Positions 1 to 8,826 of a stretch of DNA of 64,000 nucleotides are shown here, piece after piece. Source of the DNA: JAIXWP01 sp965247015 (GTDB lineage Bacteria > Bacteroidota > Bacteroidia > Flavobacteriales_D > Sanyastnellaceae); the NCBI GenBank assembly GCA_965247015.1, contig CBDFGG010000002.1, positions 248,001-312,000 of the forward strand, written 5' to 3'. Made by a program: the position numbers and the translations under genes. Position 1 is the stretch's first letter. Each line of letters opens with the position of its first letter. The notes under the pieces were generated by a model, which made no database searches, was not told the origin of the DNA, and was given only the letters and a program-made list of their open reading frames with translations.

Positions 1-147
1 AGTTACTAGTTACTAGATACTAGTGACTAGAGTAGATACTAGAGATATAGAGATACAGTTCCAAACAGGCACTGAATCTCTTTCCCGTTAGTCACTACTC
101 TAGTAACTAGTCACTAGTATCTAGTATCTCGTCACTAAGTGAGGTGG
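1..147. repeat. Degenerate ACTAGT-word array, imperfect inverted repeat
   Basis: The stretch is built from variants of the words ACTAGT, ACTAGA and AGATAC. It reads outward from a short non-repetitive centre (about 68-82), with the left half roughly the reverse complement of the right half, so it can fold into a long imperfect hairpin. A related array lies at 1574-1703 in the opposite orientation. It sits directly downstream of the minus-strand gene ending at 148. It may extend left of the window. Function is unknown. Confidence 0.8.
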
Positions 148-1521
148 TTAGAATTGACGGATTGGGCGGACTCTGTAGGATCCGTTTTTGCCCCCGTTTC
201 CGCTGTATCCACTACCGAAATCTCTCACCCAAGCGAAACTTGCATCGTTGTTATATTCTGTAGAGCTCCAATAATATTCTAGTCCAAAACCAACATTGCT
301 AGTGGTAAAACCACCGATGACTTCTCTGTTATTGTATAGAATAGTTAATTCATTTCTGCTAGGAAGGTACCAGTCATCGTAGCCATTCAATACAAGGTTT
401 TGACATACACCTGCAGCGATTGTTGGTGATGGGCATCCATTGAGAATTTGTGTGGTGTTTAATGCGCCTGTACCGATGGCTGTGCCGTCGGCTCCGGAAA
501 TAAGTGTGCCGCCACAGCCCCAAGTAGTAGAGGATAGATCGTTTGGAGCAGCGATGATTCCATGCGGAACATTCGGGTCATAACCTATATCGCCGGGCTG
601 CAAGAGATACGCTAAAACGCCACCTTGAAATGGATCACCGACTACAGGTGTCGTTTCAATTGTGAGGTCTAGAATTTCAGTAATACAATTTGTTGTAGTA
701 CCCGTATAAATGCCTGAAGCGGTATATGTTTCACCGGTATTCGACCATGTATAGGTGTCTGTAGCGGTCACGTTAGTTGTGTTTGTAGTGCTAACAATAA
801 TGGTCAAGTTTAATGTCTGTACAATACCATTGATTTCGTTTCCAGTATATATTCCTGAGGAGGTATAGGTTTGATCATTATTTGACCATGTGTAGCTATC
901 ACATGCAACGATGATCAAATTGTCAGAAGGGCACGGTCCCCATGTTGGCACACCATTGCAAAATGTGAGTGTTTGTCCATTCGTTCCAGGAGCAATAGCC
1001 ACCCAAGCAGTGCCGTTCCAATACATCATCTCACCCACATTTGTGCCTGGAGGAATAGTGCCTGCTGGACCTTGTGGACCTGTGGCTCCGGGCTCTCCTT
1101 GTGGACCTTGCGGTCCTGGTGTTCCACTAGCGCTAAACAAAGCGTAAGGCACGCTCAGTAATTCACTCGTGCTTGAAATGTTATAGTTAGTGCCACCCGA
1201 AGGATCAGTTTCTGTCAATATATAATACGGACCGGATGCCCAATTGATATCAGCGAATGCTCCTAAAATGGCAGTGCCCGTTCCAATTTCTAAAGTAACT
1301 AATCCATTTGCATTGGTAGTTGGTGTATGGGTTTCGACAAATACAGAAGCTCCAAATTCTGAGCCCTGTAAAATCTGAATACGCATACCGATTATTTGAT
1401 TCGTCAATAATTCATTGGAGCTATTTCTGATGACACCCTGAAAGCTCATTTTTTGTGGCACTTGCGCGCACATGAAAAATGGCAACAAGATTAAAATGCA
1501 AATGGAAATTAGCTTGTTCAT
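148..1521 (-). CDS. Secreted collagen-like protein with DUF1566-type C-terminal domain
   Basis: 457-residue exported protein of unknown role. Residues 1-20 form a signal peptide ending near CAQ. Residues about 25-130 resemble the N-terminal module of many Bacteroidota surface proteins. A short collagen-like Gly-X-Y stretch (GPQGPQGEPGATGPQGPAG) follows at about 134-152. Two imperfect copies of a 45-residue repeat (D-S/T-Y-T-W-S-N ... Y-T-x-S-G-I-Y-T-G) come next. The C-terminal half has the DUF1566 (Lcl C-terminal) signature, with DWYLPSRNEL, YYWSSTEY and the final RPIRQF. Such proteins are cell-surface or secreted; the ligand is unknown. No type IX sorting domain is evident. The gene stands alone and is bracketed by related inverted arrays on both sides, so it may be a cassette-like acquisition. 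The family call is firm; the function is not known. Confidence 0.85.
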   Translation of the reverse strand: MNKLISICILILLPFFMCAQVPQKMSFQGVIRNSSNELLTNQIIGMRIQILQGSEFGASVFVETHTPTTNANGLVTLEIGTGTAILGAFADINWASGPYYILTETDPSGGTNYNISSTSELLSVPYALFSASGTPGPQGPQGEPGATGPQGPAGTIPPGTNVGEMMYWNGTAWVAIAPGTNGQTLTFCNGVPTWGPCPSDNLIIVACDSYTWSNNDQTYTSSGIYTGNEINGIVQTLNLTIIVSTTNTTNVTATDTYTWSNTGETYTASGIYTGTTTNCITEILDLTIETTPVVGDPFQGGVLAYLLQPGDIGYDPNVPHGIIAAPNDLSSTTWGCGGTLISGADGTAIGTGALNTTQILNGCPSPTIAAGVCQNLVLNGYDDWYLPSRNELTILYNNREVIGGFTTSNVGFGLEYYWSSTEYNNDASFAWVRDFGSGYSGNGGKNGSYRVRPIRQF

Positions 1522-1573
1522 TCTCGTTTAGTGTTTTAAAATATGATGTCGAAGATAGGAACAAACGACAAAC

Positions 1574-1703
1574 TTAGTGACTAGATACTAACGACTAGTG
1601 ACTAGAGTAGTGACTAATGAATAGAGATACAGCGCCTGCTTGGGGACTGTATCTCTATATCTCTAGTATCTACTCTAGTATCTCGTCACTCGTCTCTCGT
1701 CAC
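1574..1703. repeat. Degenerate ACTAGT-word array, inverted copy of the 1-147 array
   Basis: The array uses the same vocabulary (TAGTGACTAGA, GTATCTCTATATCTCTAG) and the same palindromic layout around a centre (about 1634-1646) as the array at 1-147. The reverse complement of the left array aligns along almost its whole length with this one, including the centre (GTGCCTGTTTGGAA against GCGCCTGCTTGGGG). The two arrays are therefore long imperfect inverted repeats flanking the 148-1521 gene. Confidence 0.8.
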
Positions 1704-1704
1704 T

Positions 1705-2382
1705 TTATTTGTCCCTTGTCATTTGCATTCTGTATTTTTCCGAGATGGGGATGTCGCGGTCGGGGAGGGTGAGCTTGTCTTTGCTGATGGAGATGATGCG
1801 ACTCTTTGCTACCATGTAAGACTTATGCACCCGCACGATGTCTGATTGAGCAAACATTTCTTCCATTTCAATAAAGGTTTGTAAGGTCATGATCTTTTTA
1901 TGGACCGTGTGAATCCTGCGGTAATCGCCCATTCCTTCTATGAAGAGGATGTCGCGTAAAAATATTTTTTCTAAACGATGCTCTGTCTTGATCATCACAA
2001 AACGATCATTGCCAGCTCGCTTGGCTTCTATACGATTAATCGCTTTTTCTACACTCACCAACCAACGCTCTTCTACAAATGGTTTCAGTAGATAATCTAC
2101 TACGTCTAATTCAAATCCTTTCAATGCATACTCCTGATAGGCGGTGGTGACAATCACTTGCGAGGGAATGTTGTTATTTTCAAGAATGTGAATGCCTGAG
2201 ATTTCACCGAGATTTAAATCGAGAAATACAATGTCAATTTCATTTTTCTTGAGAAAATCCAATCCTGCTTTTCCTGATTCAAATGAACTTATGAGTTGCA
2301 ATGAAGGATGCTTTGAAATGTAGGTTTTCAATCGCTCCGCCGCCAATGGCTCGTCTTCTATGATGATGCAGGAATAACTCAT
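1705..2382 (-). CDS. LytTR-family response regulator
   Basis: 225-residue response regulator. An N-terminal receiver domain (about 1-120) shows the acidic pocket IIEDE, the phospho-acceptor region VFLDLNLGE, and the conserved lysine in DYLLKPF. A C-terminal LytTR DNA-binding domain (about 130-225) carries the typical RVHKSYMV stretch. Its start overlaps the end of the upstream kinase gene by 4 bases, so the two are translationally coupled. It is the last gene of the four-gene unit ATPase-permease-kinase-regulator. By family behaviour it should be phosphorylated by the neighbouring LytS-type kinase; control of the adjacent ABC exporter is an inference. All key residues are intact. Confidence 0.93.
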   Translation of the reverse strand: MSYSCIIIEDEPLAAERLKTYISKHPSLQLISSFESGKAGLDFLKKNEIDIVFLDLNLGEISGIHILENNNIPSQVIVTTAYQEYALKGFELDVVDYLLKPFVEERWLVSVEKAINRIEAKRAGNDRFVMIKTEHRLEKIFLRDILFIEGMGDYRRIHTVHKKIMTLQTFIEMEEMFAQSDIVRVHKSYMVAKSRIISISKDKLTLPDRDIPISEKYRMQMTRDK

Positions 2383-3434
2383 CTCGGCAAAATTAATTCT
2401 ACGTGATAGACTTCGTCTTGCTCGTACATCCGCAATTCATGTTCACCGTAAAGCAAGCTAATTCTTTTTTGGATGAGCTCATTGCCCAACCCATTAGACA
2501 TGGAAATTGTAGGAACTACCAATTTTTTCAAAAAAGTATTTTCACACTTGAAATAAATGCGCTGCGCCTCCACGGAAAGGTGAATTTTGATGGCGTTTTC
2601 TTTGCGATTTTTTTCTGCATGCTTAAATGCATTTTCTAGAAAAGGCAGTAGAATCATGGGTTCTATGCTTGCGCTCTCAACGTTTCCATCAACTTCAAAG
2701 ACTACATAATTCTCAATGGAGGTTCTTATTTTTTGAAGCGCAATGTATTTGTGCATATAATCAATCTCTCTTGAAAGCGGGACACGCTCGGTCTTGGTTT
2801 CGTAGAGCATGTAGCGCATGATTTGAGAGAGCTCGTTCAGATAACGTGATGCTTTTTCTGGATCGATTTGAATGAGCACATCAATATTATTGATGGTGTT
2901 GAATAGGAAATGAGGATTCAATTGTGATCGAACCAGGGCCAATTCTATTTCTGTATTTTTTCTCGTCAACTCTTCTTTCACTGCGATGTCGGAATAGGCG
3001 GTAATAAAGCCTTGCATGATGATGCCGATGGTCATGTTGATGCCTGACATAAATGAGATGAGAACGACTTGCGCAATGATGCCTTCGATAGTAATTTGAG
3101 AAAGACGGAATTCAGAGTAGATGATATGTCCCATCAAAAAGCCAACAGCAGAGCATAGTAGAGCCGTTGCAACCATTGCGAGCAGCAGCTTGATTATTTT
3201 TTTTCTTGCAAAAAATCTTTTGAATAAAATGGAGTAACCAACATAAAATCCAATCGCACCGGGAATAATTGCGATCACCAACATGAATTCGGACCACTCA
3301 TATAGCATTGGCCAGAATTGCCCGTTCGCCCCACCTTGTGAGGCAATAGTGAGAACGAAAATGATAAATAGCAGAAAGAGATACAGTGACCAATAGCCAA
3401 TGTGCAAGAGAACGATGAGCGATTTTTTAATCAT
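2379..3434 (-). CDS. LytS-type membrane sensor histidine kinase
   Basis: 351-residue kinase. The N-terminal half has about four hydrophobic membrane segments. A short coiled linker leads to a His_kinase (LytS/YehU) domain with the phospho-acceptor histidine in NPHFLFNTINN. The ATP-binding part includes LLPFLENAFKHAE (N box) and NGLGNELIQKR. The ATG at 3434 lies 6 bases beyond the stop of the upstream permease gene and is preceded by an AGAAAGAGGA Shine-Dalgarno-like stretch. A longer frame opening at 3515 would overlap the permease by about 75 bases and is less likely. Its neighbours suggest it senses envelope or export status for the ABC transporter; the signal is unknown. Confidence 0.92.
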   Translation of the reverse strand: MIKKSLIVLLHIGYWSLYLFLLFIIFVLTIASQGGANGQFWPMLYEWSEFMLVIAIIPGAIGFYVGYSILFKRFFARKKIIKLLLAMVATALLCSAVGFLMGHIIYSEFRLSQITIEGIIAQVVLISFMSGINMTIGIIMQGFITAYSDIAVKEELTRKNTEIELALVRSQLNPHFLFNTINNIDVLIQIDPEKASRYLNELSQIMRYMLYETKTERVPLSREIDYMHKYIALQKIRTSIENYVVFEVDGNVESASIEPMILLPFLENAFKHAEKNRKENAIKIHLSVEAQRIYFKCENTFLKKLVVPTISMSNGLGNELIQKRISLLYGEHELRMYEQDEVYHVELILPR

Positions 3435-3439
3435 GAAAT

Positions 3440-4222
3440 TTATCCTCTTTCTTTTCTGGAAATATAAGTGATATAGTGCACCAATGTAAACAACAAGAAG
3501 TATCCCAACGACCAATACATGATGGAAACATCGGCAGGATGACGTGGCATACCGTTTACTTCAAAAAATTGCAGCGCTGCATAACTATAGGGAAATGTAT
3601 AGCCATACTTCCACTGCAATGCAAAGATGCTCGCAACTATCATCGCTAATCCGACGCCAACAGAGACCAAGAAGTTTTTGAATCGCATGCTAATGAAATA
3701 TTGAATGGCGACAATAGGTAAACATGCGACAAAGAATTTCATGGTGCCCCAAACGAAGATGTCTATTGGAATATCAGGAGATGGAAAGATATTGGTGCCA
3801 TTCAGAAGTGGCGGTAAATAAGCAGAAATGAGAATGCCAAGCGTAAACAAGATGAAGAAGGCGAGCATCATCAAGAGTGTGATGGTAAGCTTTGAAAGAA
3901 AGATGGTGCTCAAACTTTGAGGCGAGGCAAAAACTTGTTTCCAAGTGTTGTTCTTGTATTCCATCTGTGTGATCAAACTCGTGGAGAGGATGACACCTGT
4001 TGGCAAAAGCAGTATGGCCATTGTTTCCCAAGAATGCTTATAGAGTGATCTCCAATAATCGCCTTGCATCACCATCGGAGAGAATTTTTCAGGATAGAAT
4101 ATTTGTAGAATAGTGAGAATAGAAGGGATGAATAACGCACCGGCTACAACCAGCCAGAATGCAGCGCTTCTGCGCATTTTGATGCGTTCGCTTTGTAAGC
4201 TGTGGATGAATGTGGTGATCAT
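3440..4222 (-). CDS. ABC-2 type exporter permease
   Basis: 260-residue integral membrane protein with about six hydrophobic segments, of the ABC-2 permease type found with two-component-linked exporters. No catalytic residues are expected. Its start overlaps the end of the ATPase gene by 4 bases and its stop lies 6 bases before the kinase start, so it belongs to a tightly packed operon. The substrate cannot be read from the sequence. Related gene sets (ATPase, ABC-2 permease, sensor, regulator) often serve antibiotic or peptide export, but that is inference here. Confidence 0.85.
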   Translation of the reverse strand: MITTFIHSLQSERIKMRRSAAFWLVVAGALFIPSILTILQIFYPEKFSPMVMQGDYWRSLYKHSWETMAILLLPTGVILSTSLITQMEYKNNTWKQVFASPQSLSTIFLSKLTITLLMMLAFFILFTLGILISAYLPPLLNGTNIFPSPDIPIDIFVWGTMKFFVACLPIVAIQYFISMRFKNFLVSVGVGLAMIVASIFALQWKYGYTFPYSYAALQFFEVNGMPRHPADVSIMYWSLGYFLLFTLVHYITYISRKERG

Positions 4223-5133
4223 GATTCGTGTTGTATGAGGTTCATAAAAATGGATTCCAAATCATTTCTTCCTGCCGCGCATTCATATAATTCAATGCCG
4301 TTGGAAATGATTTGCTGATTAGCCGCAGCAATTTGTTGGCGCGACATCAAAGAAGTGTGAATTTTACCGTTGTCGATATATCCTTCGAGTCCAAGCTTAC
4401 CGATGAGGTGCAACGCTTGAATATTATCAGAAGTGTCGAAGATTAAAAATTCTGATTGGCGTTGCACACTCGTCAAGGCTTGAAGTGTTCCTTGAAATTT
4501 TAATTTTCCTTTATCAATAATTGCAACGTGAGAAACAAGTCGTTCGATCTCTGATAACAAATGACTCGATACTAGAATGGTGATGCCGTATTTGGAATTT
4601 AATTCTTTTAATAATGCTCTCATCTCTAAAATTCCTTGTGGATCTAGGCCATTCGTAGGTTCATCAAGAATCAATAATTGAGGAGAATGAAGGAGAGCTA
4701 TAGCGATGCTCAATCGCTGTTTCATTCCCAATGAGAATTTGCCCGCTTTCTTTTTTCCTGTATTGCTCAACCCCACCCATTGCAATACTTCATCGAGACG
4801 CGACATAGGGCATTGATATATTTTTTGCCAGATCAATAAATTTTCGCGAGCGGTGAGATGGCCGTAAATCGAAGGGCTTTCGATGAGTGATCCTACGCGT
4901 TTTAAAATTTCAATGCGATGTGACGCGAGGGATTGTTCGAAGATTTTCACTTCGCCCGATTGGATTTTAATCAATCCAAGAAGAAGCCGCAGTGTAGTTG
5001 TTTTGCCCGCACCGTTGGGTCCGAGGAATCCGAAAATAGATCCCTCCGGAACGCATAAGTTTAGTTGATCAATGACTCGTTCTTTTCCCTCGTAACTGTG
5101 AACGAGTCCGGTTGTTTCTATAGCATTTTTCAT
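4219..5133 (-). CDS. ABC transporter ATP-binding protein
   Basis: 304-residue ATPase subunit. It shows Walker A (GPNGAGKTT, about residue 39), the ABC signature (FSLGMKQRLS), Walker B (LLILDEPTNGLD) and the H-loop (LVSSHLLSE). The C-terminal extension of about 90 residues resembles that of bacitracin-type (BcrA-like) exporters. It is the first gene of the minus-strand four-gene unit, with an exact TAnnTTTG box (TACGTTTG) on the minus strand at 5151-5158, just upstream of the ATG. It pairs with the permease at 3440-4222. The substrate is unknown. Confidence 0.93.
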   Translation of the reverse strand: MKNAIETTGLVHSYEGKERVIDQLNLCVPEGSIFGFLGPNGAGKTTTLRLLLGLIKIQSGEVKIFEQSLASHRIEILKRVGSLIESPSIYGHLTARENLLIWQKIYQCPMSRLDEVLQWVGLSNTGKKKAGKFSLGMKQRLSIAIALLHSPQLLILDEPTNGLDPQGILEMRALLKELNSKYGITILVSSHLLSEIERLVSHVAIIDKGKLKFQGTLQALTSVQRQSEFLIFDTSDNIQALHLIGKLGLEGYIDNGKIHTSLMSRQQIAAANQQIISNGIELYECAAGRNDLESIFMNLIQHES

Positions 5134-5150
5134 TTGGAAAAATATTTCTC

Positions 5151-5158
5151 CAAACGTA
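5151..5158 (-). promoter_or_regulatory. Bacteroidota -7 box for the ABC exporter operon
   Basis: Minus-strand TACGTTTG matches TAnnTTTG exactly, 17 bases before the start codon at 5133. No clear TTG is seen at -33. Confidence 0.6.
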
Positions 5159-5221
5159 GAACTATCGTTTAGCGGTTAAATATTACTGTCTGTGAAAGGG
5201 GCTGATTTATCGGTGAAATGG

Positions 5222-7936
5222 TTATTTCCCGCTGAGCAGACGCTTAATTTCGTTGAGCTTCATCAATGCCTCAACAGGAGTGAGGGTATTAATGTCGAGA
5301 TGTAATATCTCTTCTCGAATTTGTTCGAGCATCGGATCATCCAGTTGGAAGAAGCTCAACTGCATGCTTGCATCATTGGCCACACGCTCGATGGCACCAG
5401 TAAGATTTTCTTTAGAATGAGATTTCTCAAGTTGTGCTAGTACCTCTTTCGAGCGTTCAACCACTTTACTTGGCATACCAGCCAGTTTCGCAACGTGAAT
5501 ACCGAAGCTGTGATTGCTGCCGCCTTGTGCAAGTTTTCTTAGGAAAATAATTTTCTGTCCTACTTCTTTTACACTCACATTGAAATTTCGGATGCGTTTG
5601 AAAATACCTTCCATTTCATTGAGTTCATGGTAGTGCGTAGCGAAAAGAGTTTTTCCTTTTGCTTTCGGATGCTCGTGAATGTATTCTGCAATCGACCACG
5701 CAATGGAAATACCATCGTAAGTGGAAGTCCCGCGTCCGATTTCATCGAGCAGAATGAGGCTGCGATCGCTCAAGTTGTTGAGGATACTTGCGGTCTCATT
5801 CATTTCCACCATGAAAGTAGATTCACCACTTGAAATATTATCACTCGCACCAACGCGGGTAAAGATTTTGTCGACAATACCAATATCGGCTGCGCTTGCT
5901 GGAACGAACGCTCCAACTTGTGCCAAAAGCACGATCAGCGCTGTTTGGCGCAGCACTGCAGACTTACCGGACATGTTGGGTCCAGTAATCATCATTATTT
6001 GCTGCGTGTCGTTATCGAGATAAATATCATTGCTCACGTATTCTTCACCTGTAGGCAATGAACGTTCGATCACAGGGTGGCGACCGTTTAATATTTTGAT
6101 GACCTTCGAATCATTCACCGAAGGTTTTACATAGTTGTATTTCGTGGCCACTTTTGCAAACGACATCATGCAATCAATGCGTGCAAGGAGTTGTGCGTTG
6201 AGTTGAATCGAGGATGTGTACTCCATAATGGCAGCCACCAATTCATTGAATAGACGAAGTTCAATCGAGCCGATTTTTTCTTCTGCACCAAGAATTTTGG
6301 TTTCGTATTCTTTGAGTTCTTCGGTAATGTATCGTTCTGCCTGTGTAAGCGTTTGCTTACGGATCCAGTCTTTTGGAACTTTATCCTTGTGCGTATTTCT
6401 AACTTCTAGATAATATCCGAAAACATTATTGTAAGAAATCTTCAATGAAGGAATCTCTGTGCGTTCCGCTTCGCGGTGTTGGATTTGAAGAAGTACTTCT
6501 TTTCCTGAAAACGCGAGAGTGCGGAGTTCGTCGAGCTCTGCATTGACCCCATCCGCTATCACCTGACCCTTATTAAGGGCTATTGGCGGGTCGGAATGTA
6601 TTTCGCGCGCTATGCGCTCACTGATGTCATTACATGCGTTTAATTGGTGACCTAATGCAGCGAGTTCCTTATTGTCAGATTGAACACACCAATCTTTGAT
6701 GGGTTGAATCGCTTCCAACGCTCTTCGAATCTGTTGGACCTCGCGAGGATTGATGCGACCTACCGCCACTTTCGAGATCAATCGCTCGAGGTCGCCCACT
6801 TGTTTCAATTCAGAAGTGAGTTGGTCGAGGAGTTCTTGGTGGCGATGTAAATGATCTACTACGGATAAGCGCTGTTCAATCAAGTTGATTTCCTTCAATG
6901 GAAGTAACAACCAACGACGAAGCAGACGACCGCCCATGGGCGAGGTTGTTTCATCGATGATATCGATGAGCGTTTTCGCATTTTCATTGGCACTGCCGAT
7001 GAGCTCGAGGTTACGAATGGTGAATTTATCGAGCCAAACATATCGATCTTCTTCGATGCGACCGAGGGTCGCGATATGTGCTACTTTATCGTGTTGGGTT
7101 TCTGCGAGGTAGTGCAATACCGCGCCAGAAGCCACAATCCCGAGAGGTAACTCTTCGATTCCGAATCCTTTGAGCGATTTAGTACCGAAATGTTTGGTTA
7201 AAATTTCAACGCCAAATTCTTTTGTAAAAACCCATTCATCCAAACGGAACGTGTAGAAACGATCCCCGAATGCTGATTTGAAAGCTTGATCAAATTGTTT
7301 TTGATACAAGACTTCATTGGGTCGAAAACTCTGAATCAGTTTATCTACATAATCAATCGATCCTTGTGCGGTCACGAATTCACCTGTAGTGATATCGAGA
7401 AATGCTACGCCCGCTTGCTGCGGAGCGTTTGGTGTGCCGCCAAAAGATACCGCTGCAAGGAAATTATTTCTTGCAGCATCGATTGTTTTATCGTTGTAAG
7501 AAACACCCGGAGTCACTAATTCAGTGATTCCACGTTTCACGATTTTTTTGGTCAGTTTCGGATCTTCTAATTGATCACAAATCGCCACGCGATTTCCTGC
7601 TTTGACGAGCTTCGGTAAATAAGTGTCAAGACTGTGGTGCGGAAAACCAGCGAGTTCGACATAGGCTGCTGCACCGTTTTTTCTTTTGGTGAGCGTAATT
7701 CCTAAAATGCGCGAAGCGCGAATGGCATCTTCGCCGAAGGTTTCATAGAAGTCTCCCACACGAAAAAGCAAAAGCGCGTCGGGATATTTCACTTTGATGC
7801 TATTATATTGCTTCATCAAAGGAGTCTCGACGATTCCGTTGCTGGGGGTAGATTCGATATGTTCTTCGTTTGTACTCACTGGATTAAAAAGCAAAACTGC
7901 CGCCTCATTGAAGAAGACGGCAGCCTCGCTAATCAT
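5222..7936 (-). CDS. mutS: DNA mismatch repair protein MutS
   Basis: 904-residue mismatch-recognition ATPase. The mismatch-binding motif F-Y-E lies in [11 protein letters not shown] (about residues 60-68). Connector, lever and clamp domains follow. The ATPase has Walker A GPNMSGKS (about 650), the STFMVEM segment and Walker [17 protein letters not shown], followed by the dimerising helix-turn-helix. Length is slightly above the usual 850-870 because about 37 residues precede the conserved TPLMKQY. A minus-strand -7 box (TACGTTTG, 7953-7960) would start RNA just upstream of the ATG at 7936. A terminator-like hairpin (7885-7924) lies within codons 5-17. A GTG at 7879, just past the hairpin, is the alternative start. 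No mutL lies nearby. Confidence 0.96.
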   Translation of the reverse strand: MISEAAVFFNEAAVLLFNPVSTNEEHIESTPSNGIVETPLMKQYNSIKVKYPDALLLFRVGDFYETFGEDAIRASRILGITLTKRKNGAAAYVELAGFPHHSLDTYLPKLVKAGNRVAICDQLEDPKLTKKIVKRGITELVTPGVSYNDKTIDAARNNFLAAVSFGGTPNAPQQAGVAFLDITTGEFVTAQGSIDYVDKLIQSFRPNEVLYQKQFDQAFKSAFGDRFYTFRLDEWVFTKEFGVEILTKHFGTKSLKGFGIEELPLGIVASGAVLHYLAETQHDKVAHIATLGRIEEDRYVWLDKFTIRNLELIGSANENAKTLIDIIDETTSPMGGRLLRRWLLLPLKEINLIEQRLSVVDHLHRHQELLDQLTSELKQVGDLERLISKVAVGRINPREVQQIRRALEAIQPIKDWCVQSDNKELAALGHQLNACNDISERIAREIHSDPPIALNKGQVIADGVNAELDELRTLAFSGKEVLLQIQHREAERTEIPSLKISYNNVFGYYLEVRNTHKDKVPKDWIRKQTLTQAERYITEELKEYETKILGAEEKIGSIELRLFNELVAAIMEYTSSIQLNAQLLARIDCMMSFAKVATKYNYVKPSVNDSKVIKILNGRHPVIERSLPTGEEYVSNDIYLDNDTQQIMMITGPNMSGKSAVLRQTALIVLLAQVGAFVPASAADIGIVDKIFTRVGASDNISSGESTFMVEMNETASILNNLSDRSLILLDEIGRGTSTYDGISIAWSIAEYIHEHPKAKGKTLFATHYHELNEMEGIFKRIRNFNVSVKEVGQKIIFLRKLAQGGSNHSFGIHVAKLAGMPSKVVERSKEVLAQLEKSHSKENLTGAIERVANDASMQLSFFQLDDPMLEQIREEILHLDINTLTPVEALMKLNEIKRLLSGK
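7885..7924 (-). terminator. Terminator-like hairpin inside the mutS leader/N-terminus
   Basis: On the minus strand CTGCCGTCTT pairs with GAGGCGGCAG (two G-T pairs) around a short loop, followed by TTTTGCTTTTTA. It has the form of a Rho-independent terminator. It lies after the putative mutS promoter and overlaps codons 5-17 of the longest mutS frame, so it could act as an attenuator. Confidence 0.6.
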
Positions 7937-7952
7937 GTAAAAATCGTTGCGT

Positions 7953-7960
7953 CAAACGTA
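7953..7960 (-). promoter_or_regulatory. Bacteroidota -7 box upstream of mutS
   Basis: Minus-strand TACGTTTG is an exact TAnnTTTG match. A TTG lies upstream at 7986-7988 but the spacing (25) is longer than usual. Confidence 0.5.
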
Positions 7961-8022
7961 AGAACTACCTCTTTATTTCACTGTTCAAAACCCTCTGGAG
8001 TTATTCACAAGTCATCAACAAC

Positions 8023-8106
8023 TAGTAAATGACAAATTACAAGTGACAAGTGACAAATGATCTCGGCTTTGCCGAGAACTAGTGACTAGAGGCTAGTGAG
8101 ATAGCA
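8023..8106. repeat. Word array (GACAAGT/ACTAGT) with palindromic core
   Basis: Degenerate words (GTGACAA, GACAAAT) run into a perfect palindromic core (CTCGGC TTT GCCGAG, 8062-8076), then ACTAGTGACTAGAGGCTAGT words. A 21-base core (8059-8079) recurs inverted at 18072-18092 with one mismatch. The array fills the spacer between the divergent mutS and DUF2461 genes. Confidence 0.7.
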
Positions 8107-8129
8107 GTGAAACAATATGAGATCGTGAT

Positions 8130-8137
8130 TAAGTTTG
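8130..8137 (+). promoter_or_regulatory. Bacteroidota -7 box for the DUF2461 gene
   Basis: TAAGTTTG matches TAnnTTTG exactly, 14 bases before the ATG at 8152. Confidence 0.55.
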
Positions 8138-8151
8138 TGAAAAATTGAGGT

Positions 8152-8826
8152 ATGTTAAAAATTGAAGCGGGGACTTTAGATTTTCTGAAAAAGCTAAAGA
8201 AGAATAATAATAAAGAATGGTTTGATGCCAATCGAGAGAAGTACGATGTAGCGAAGCAAGATTTTATTCAATACACTGCGTCACTTATCAAAGGCATTGC
8301 ATCATTCGATGATGAGTTTGCGGCGGCTGAAATAGAGGCGAAGAAATGTGTATCGAGAATCAATCGTGACATTCGATTTTCAAAAGATAAAACTCCCTAT
8401 AAAACTAATTTCTTTTCGATCATTAATCAGGGTGGAAAGAAGAGCAATTTGGCGGGTTATTTTTTCCAACTACAACCAGGAAATAGTTTTGTGGGTGGTG
8501 GCGTCTATATGCCCGAGCCAAACGATCTCCTCGATATTCGAAAAGAGATCCATTATCATTTACCTGAATGGAAAAAGATAGCAGAGGATAAATCATTCTT
8601 GAAAGTATTTCCGGACGGTGTGCAGTCTCCAGAAATATTAACGCGCGTTCCTAAAGGCTTCGATGCAAATGATCCAGCTGAAGAATACATTCGAATGAAA
8701 GGGTTCTTCACCTACCTCACCTTCTCGGATGAAGATCTGATTTCAGGCAAAGCAGAAAAGAAAATCTTCAAAGCATACGAGTCGACATTACCATTGATTC
8801 GTTTTATCAATAAAGCGTTGGGTTAA
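8152..8826 (+). CDS. DUF2461 family protein
   Basis: 224-residue cytosolic protein of the DUF2461 (TIGR02453) family, whose biochemical role is not established. Recognisable marks are the N-terminal TLDFLKKLKKNNNKEWFDANR, the basic RINRDIRFSKDKTPYKTN segment and the glycine-rich GGGVYMPEP region. No signal peptide or membrane segment is seen. Length matches the family. Its 3' end overlaps the convergent antitoxin gene by 4 bases. The family call is confident; function is open. Confidence 0.9.
   Translation: MLKIEAGTLDFLKKLKKNNNKEWFDANREKYDVAKQDFIQYTASLIKGIASFDDEFAAAEIEAKKCVSRINRDIRFSKDKTPYKTNFFSIINQGGKKSNLAGYFFQLQPGNSFVGGGVYMPEPNDLLDIRKEIHYHLPEWKKIAEDKSFLKVFPDGVQSPEILTRVPKGFDANDPAEEYIRMKGFFTYLTFSDEDLISGKAEKKIFKAYESTLPLIRFINKALG

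Noticed and set aside
911..1161. Plus-strand frames opposite the collagen-like segment
   Set aside because: They are complements of the Gly-X-Y codons and the DUF1566 gene frame, with no start signal.
1..1703. CRISPR array
   Set aside because: The repeats are short, degenerate and mirrored, with no constant repeat/spacer alternation and no cas gene in the window.
3434..3515. Upstream start of the LytS kinase at 3515
   Set aside because: It would overlap the permease gene by about 75 bases; the ATG at 3434 has a ribosome binding site and gives a normal membrane start.
7885..7924. tRNA or riboswitch upstream of mutS
   Set aside because: The region folds only as a terminator-like hairpin; there is no acceptor stem, T-loop or conserved aptamer core.
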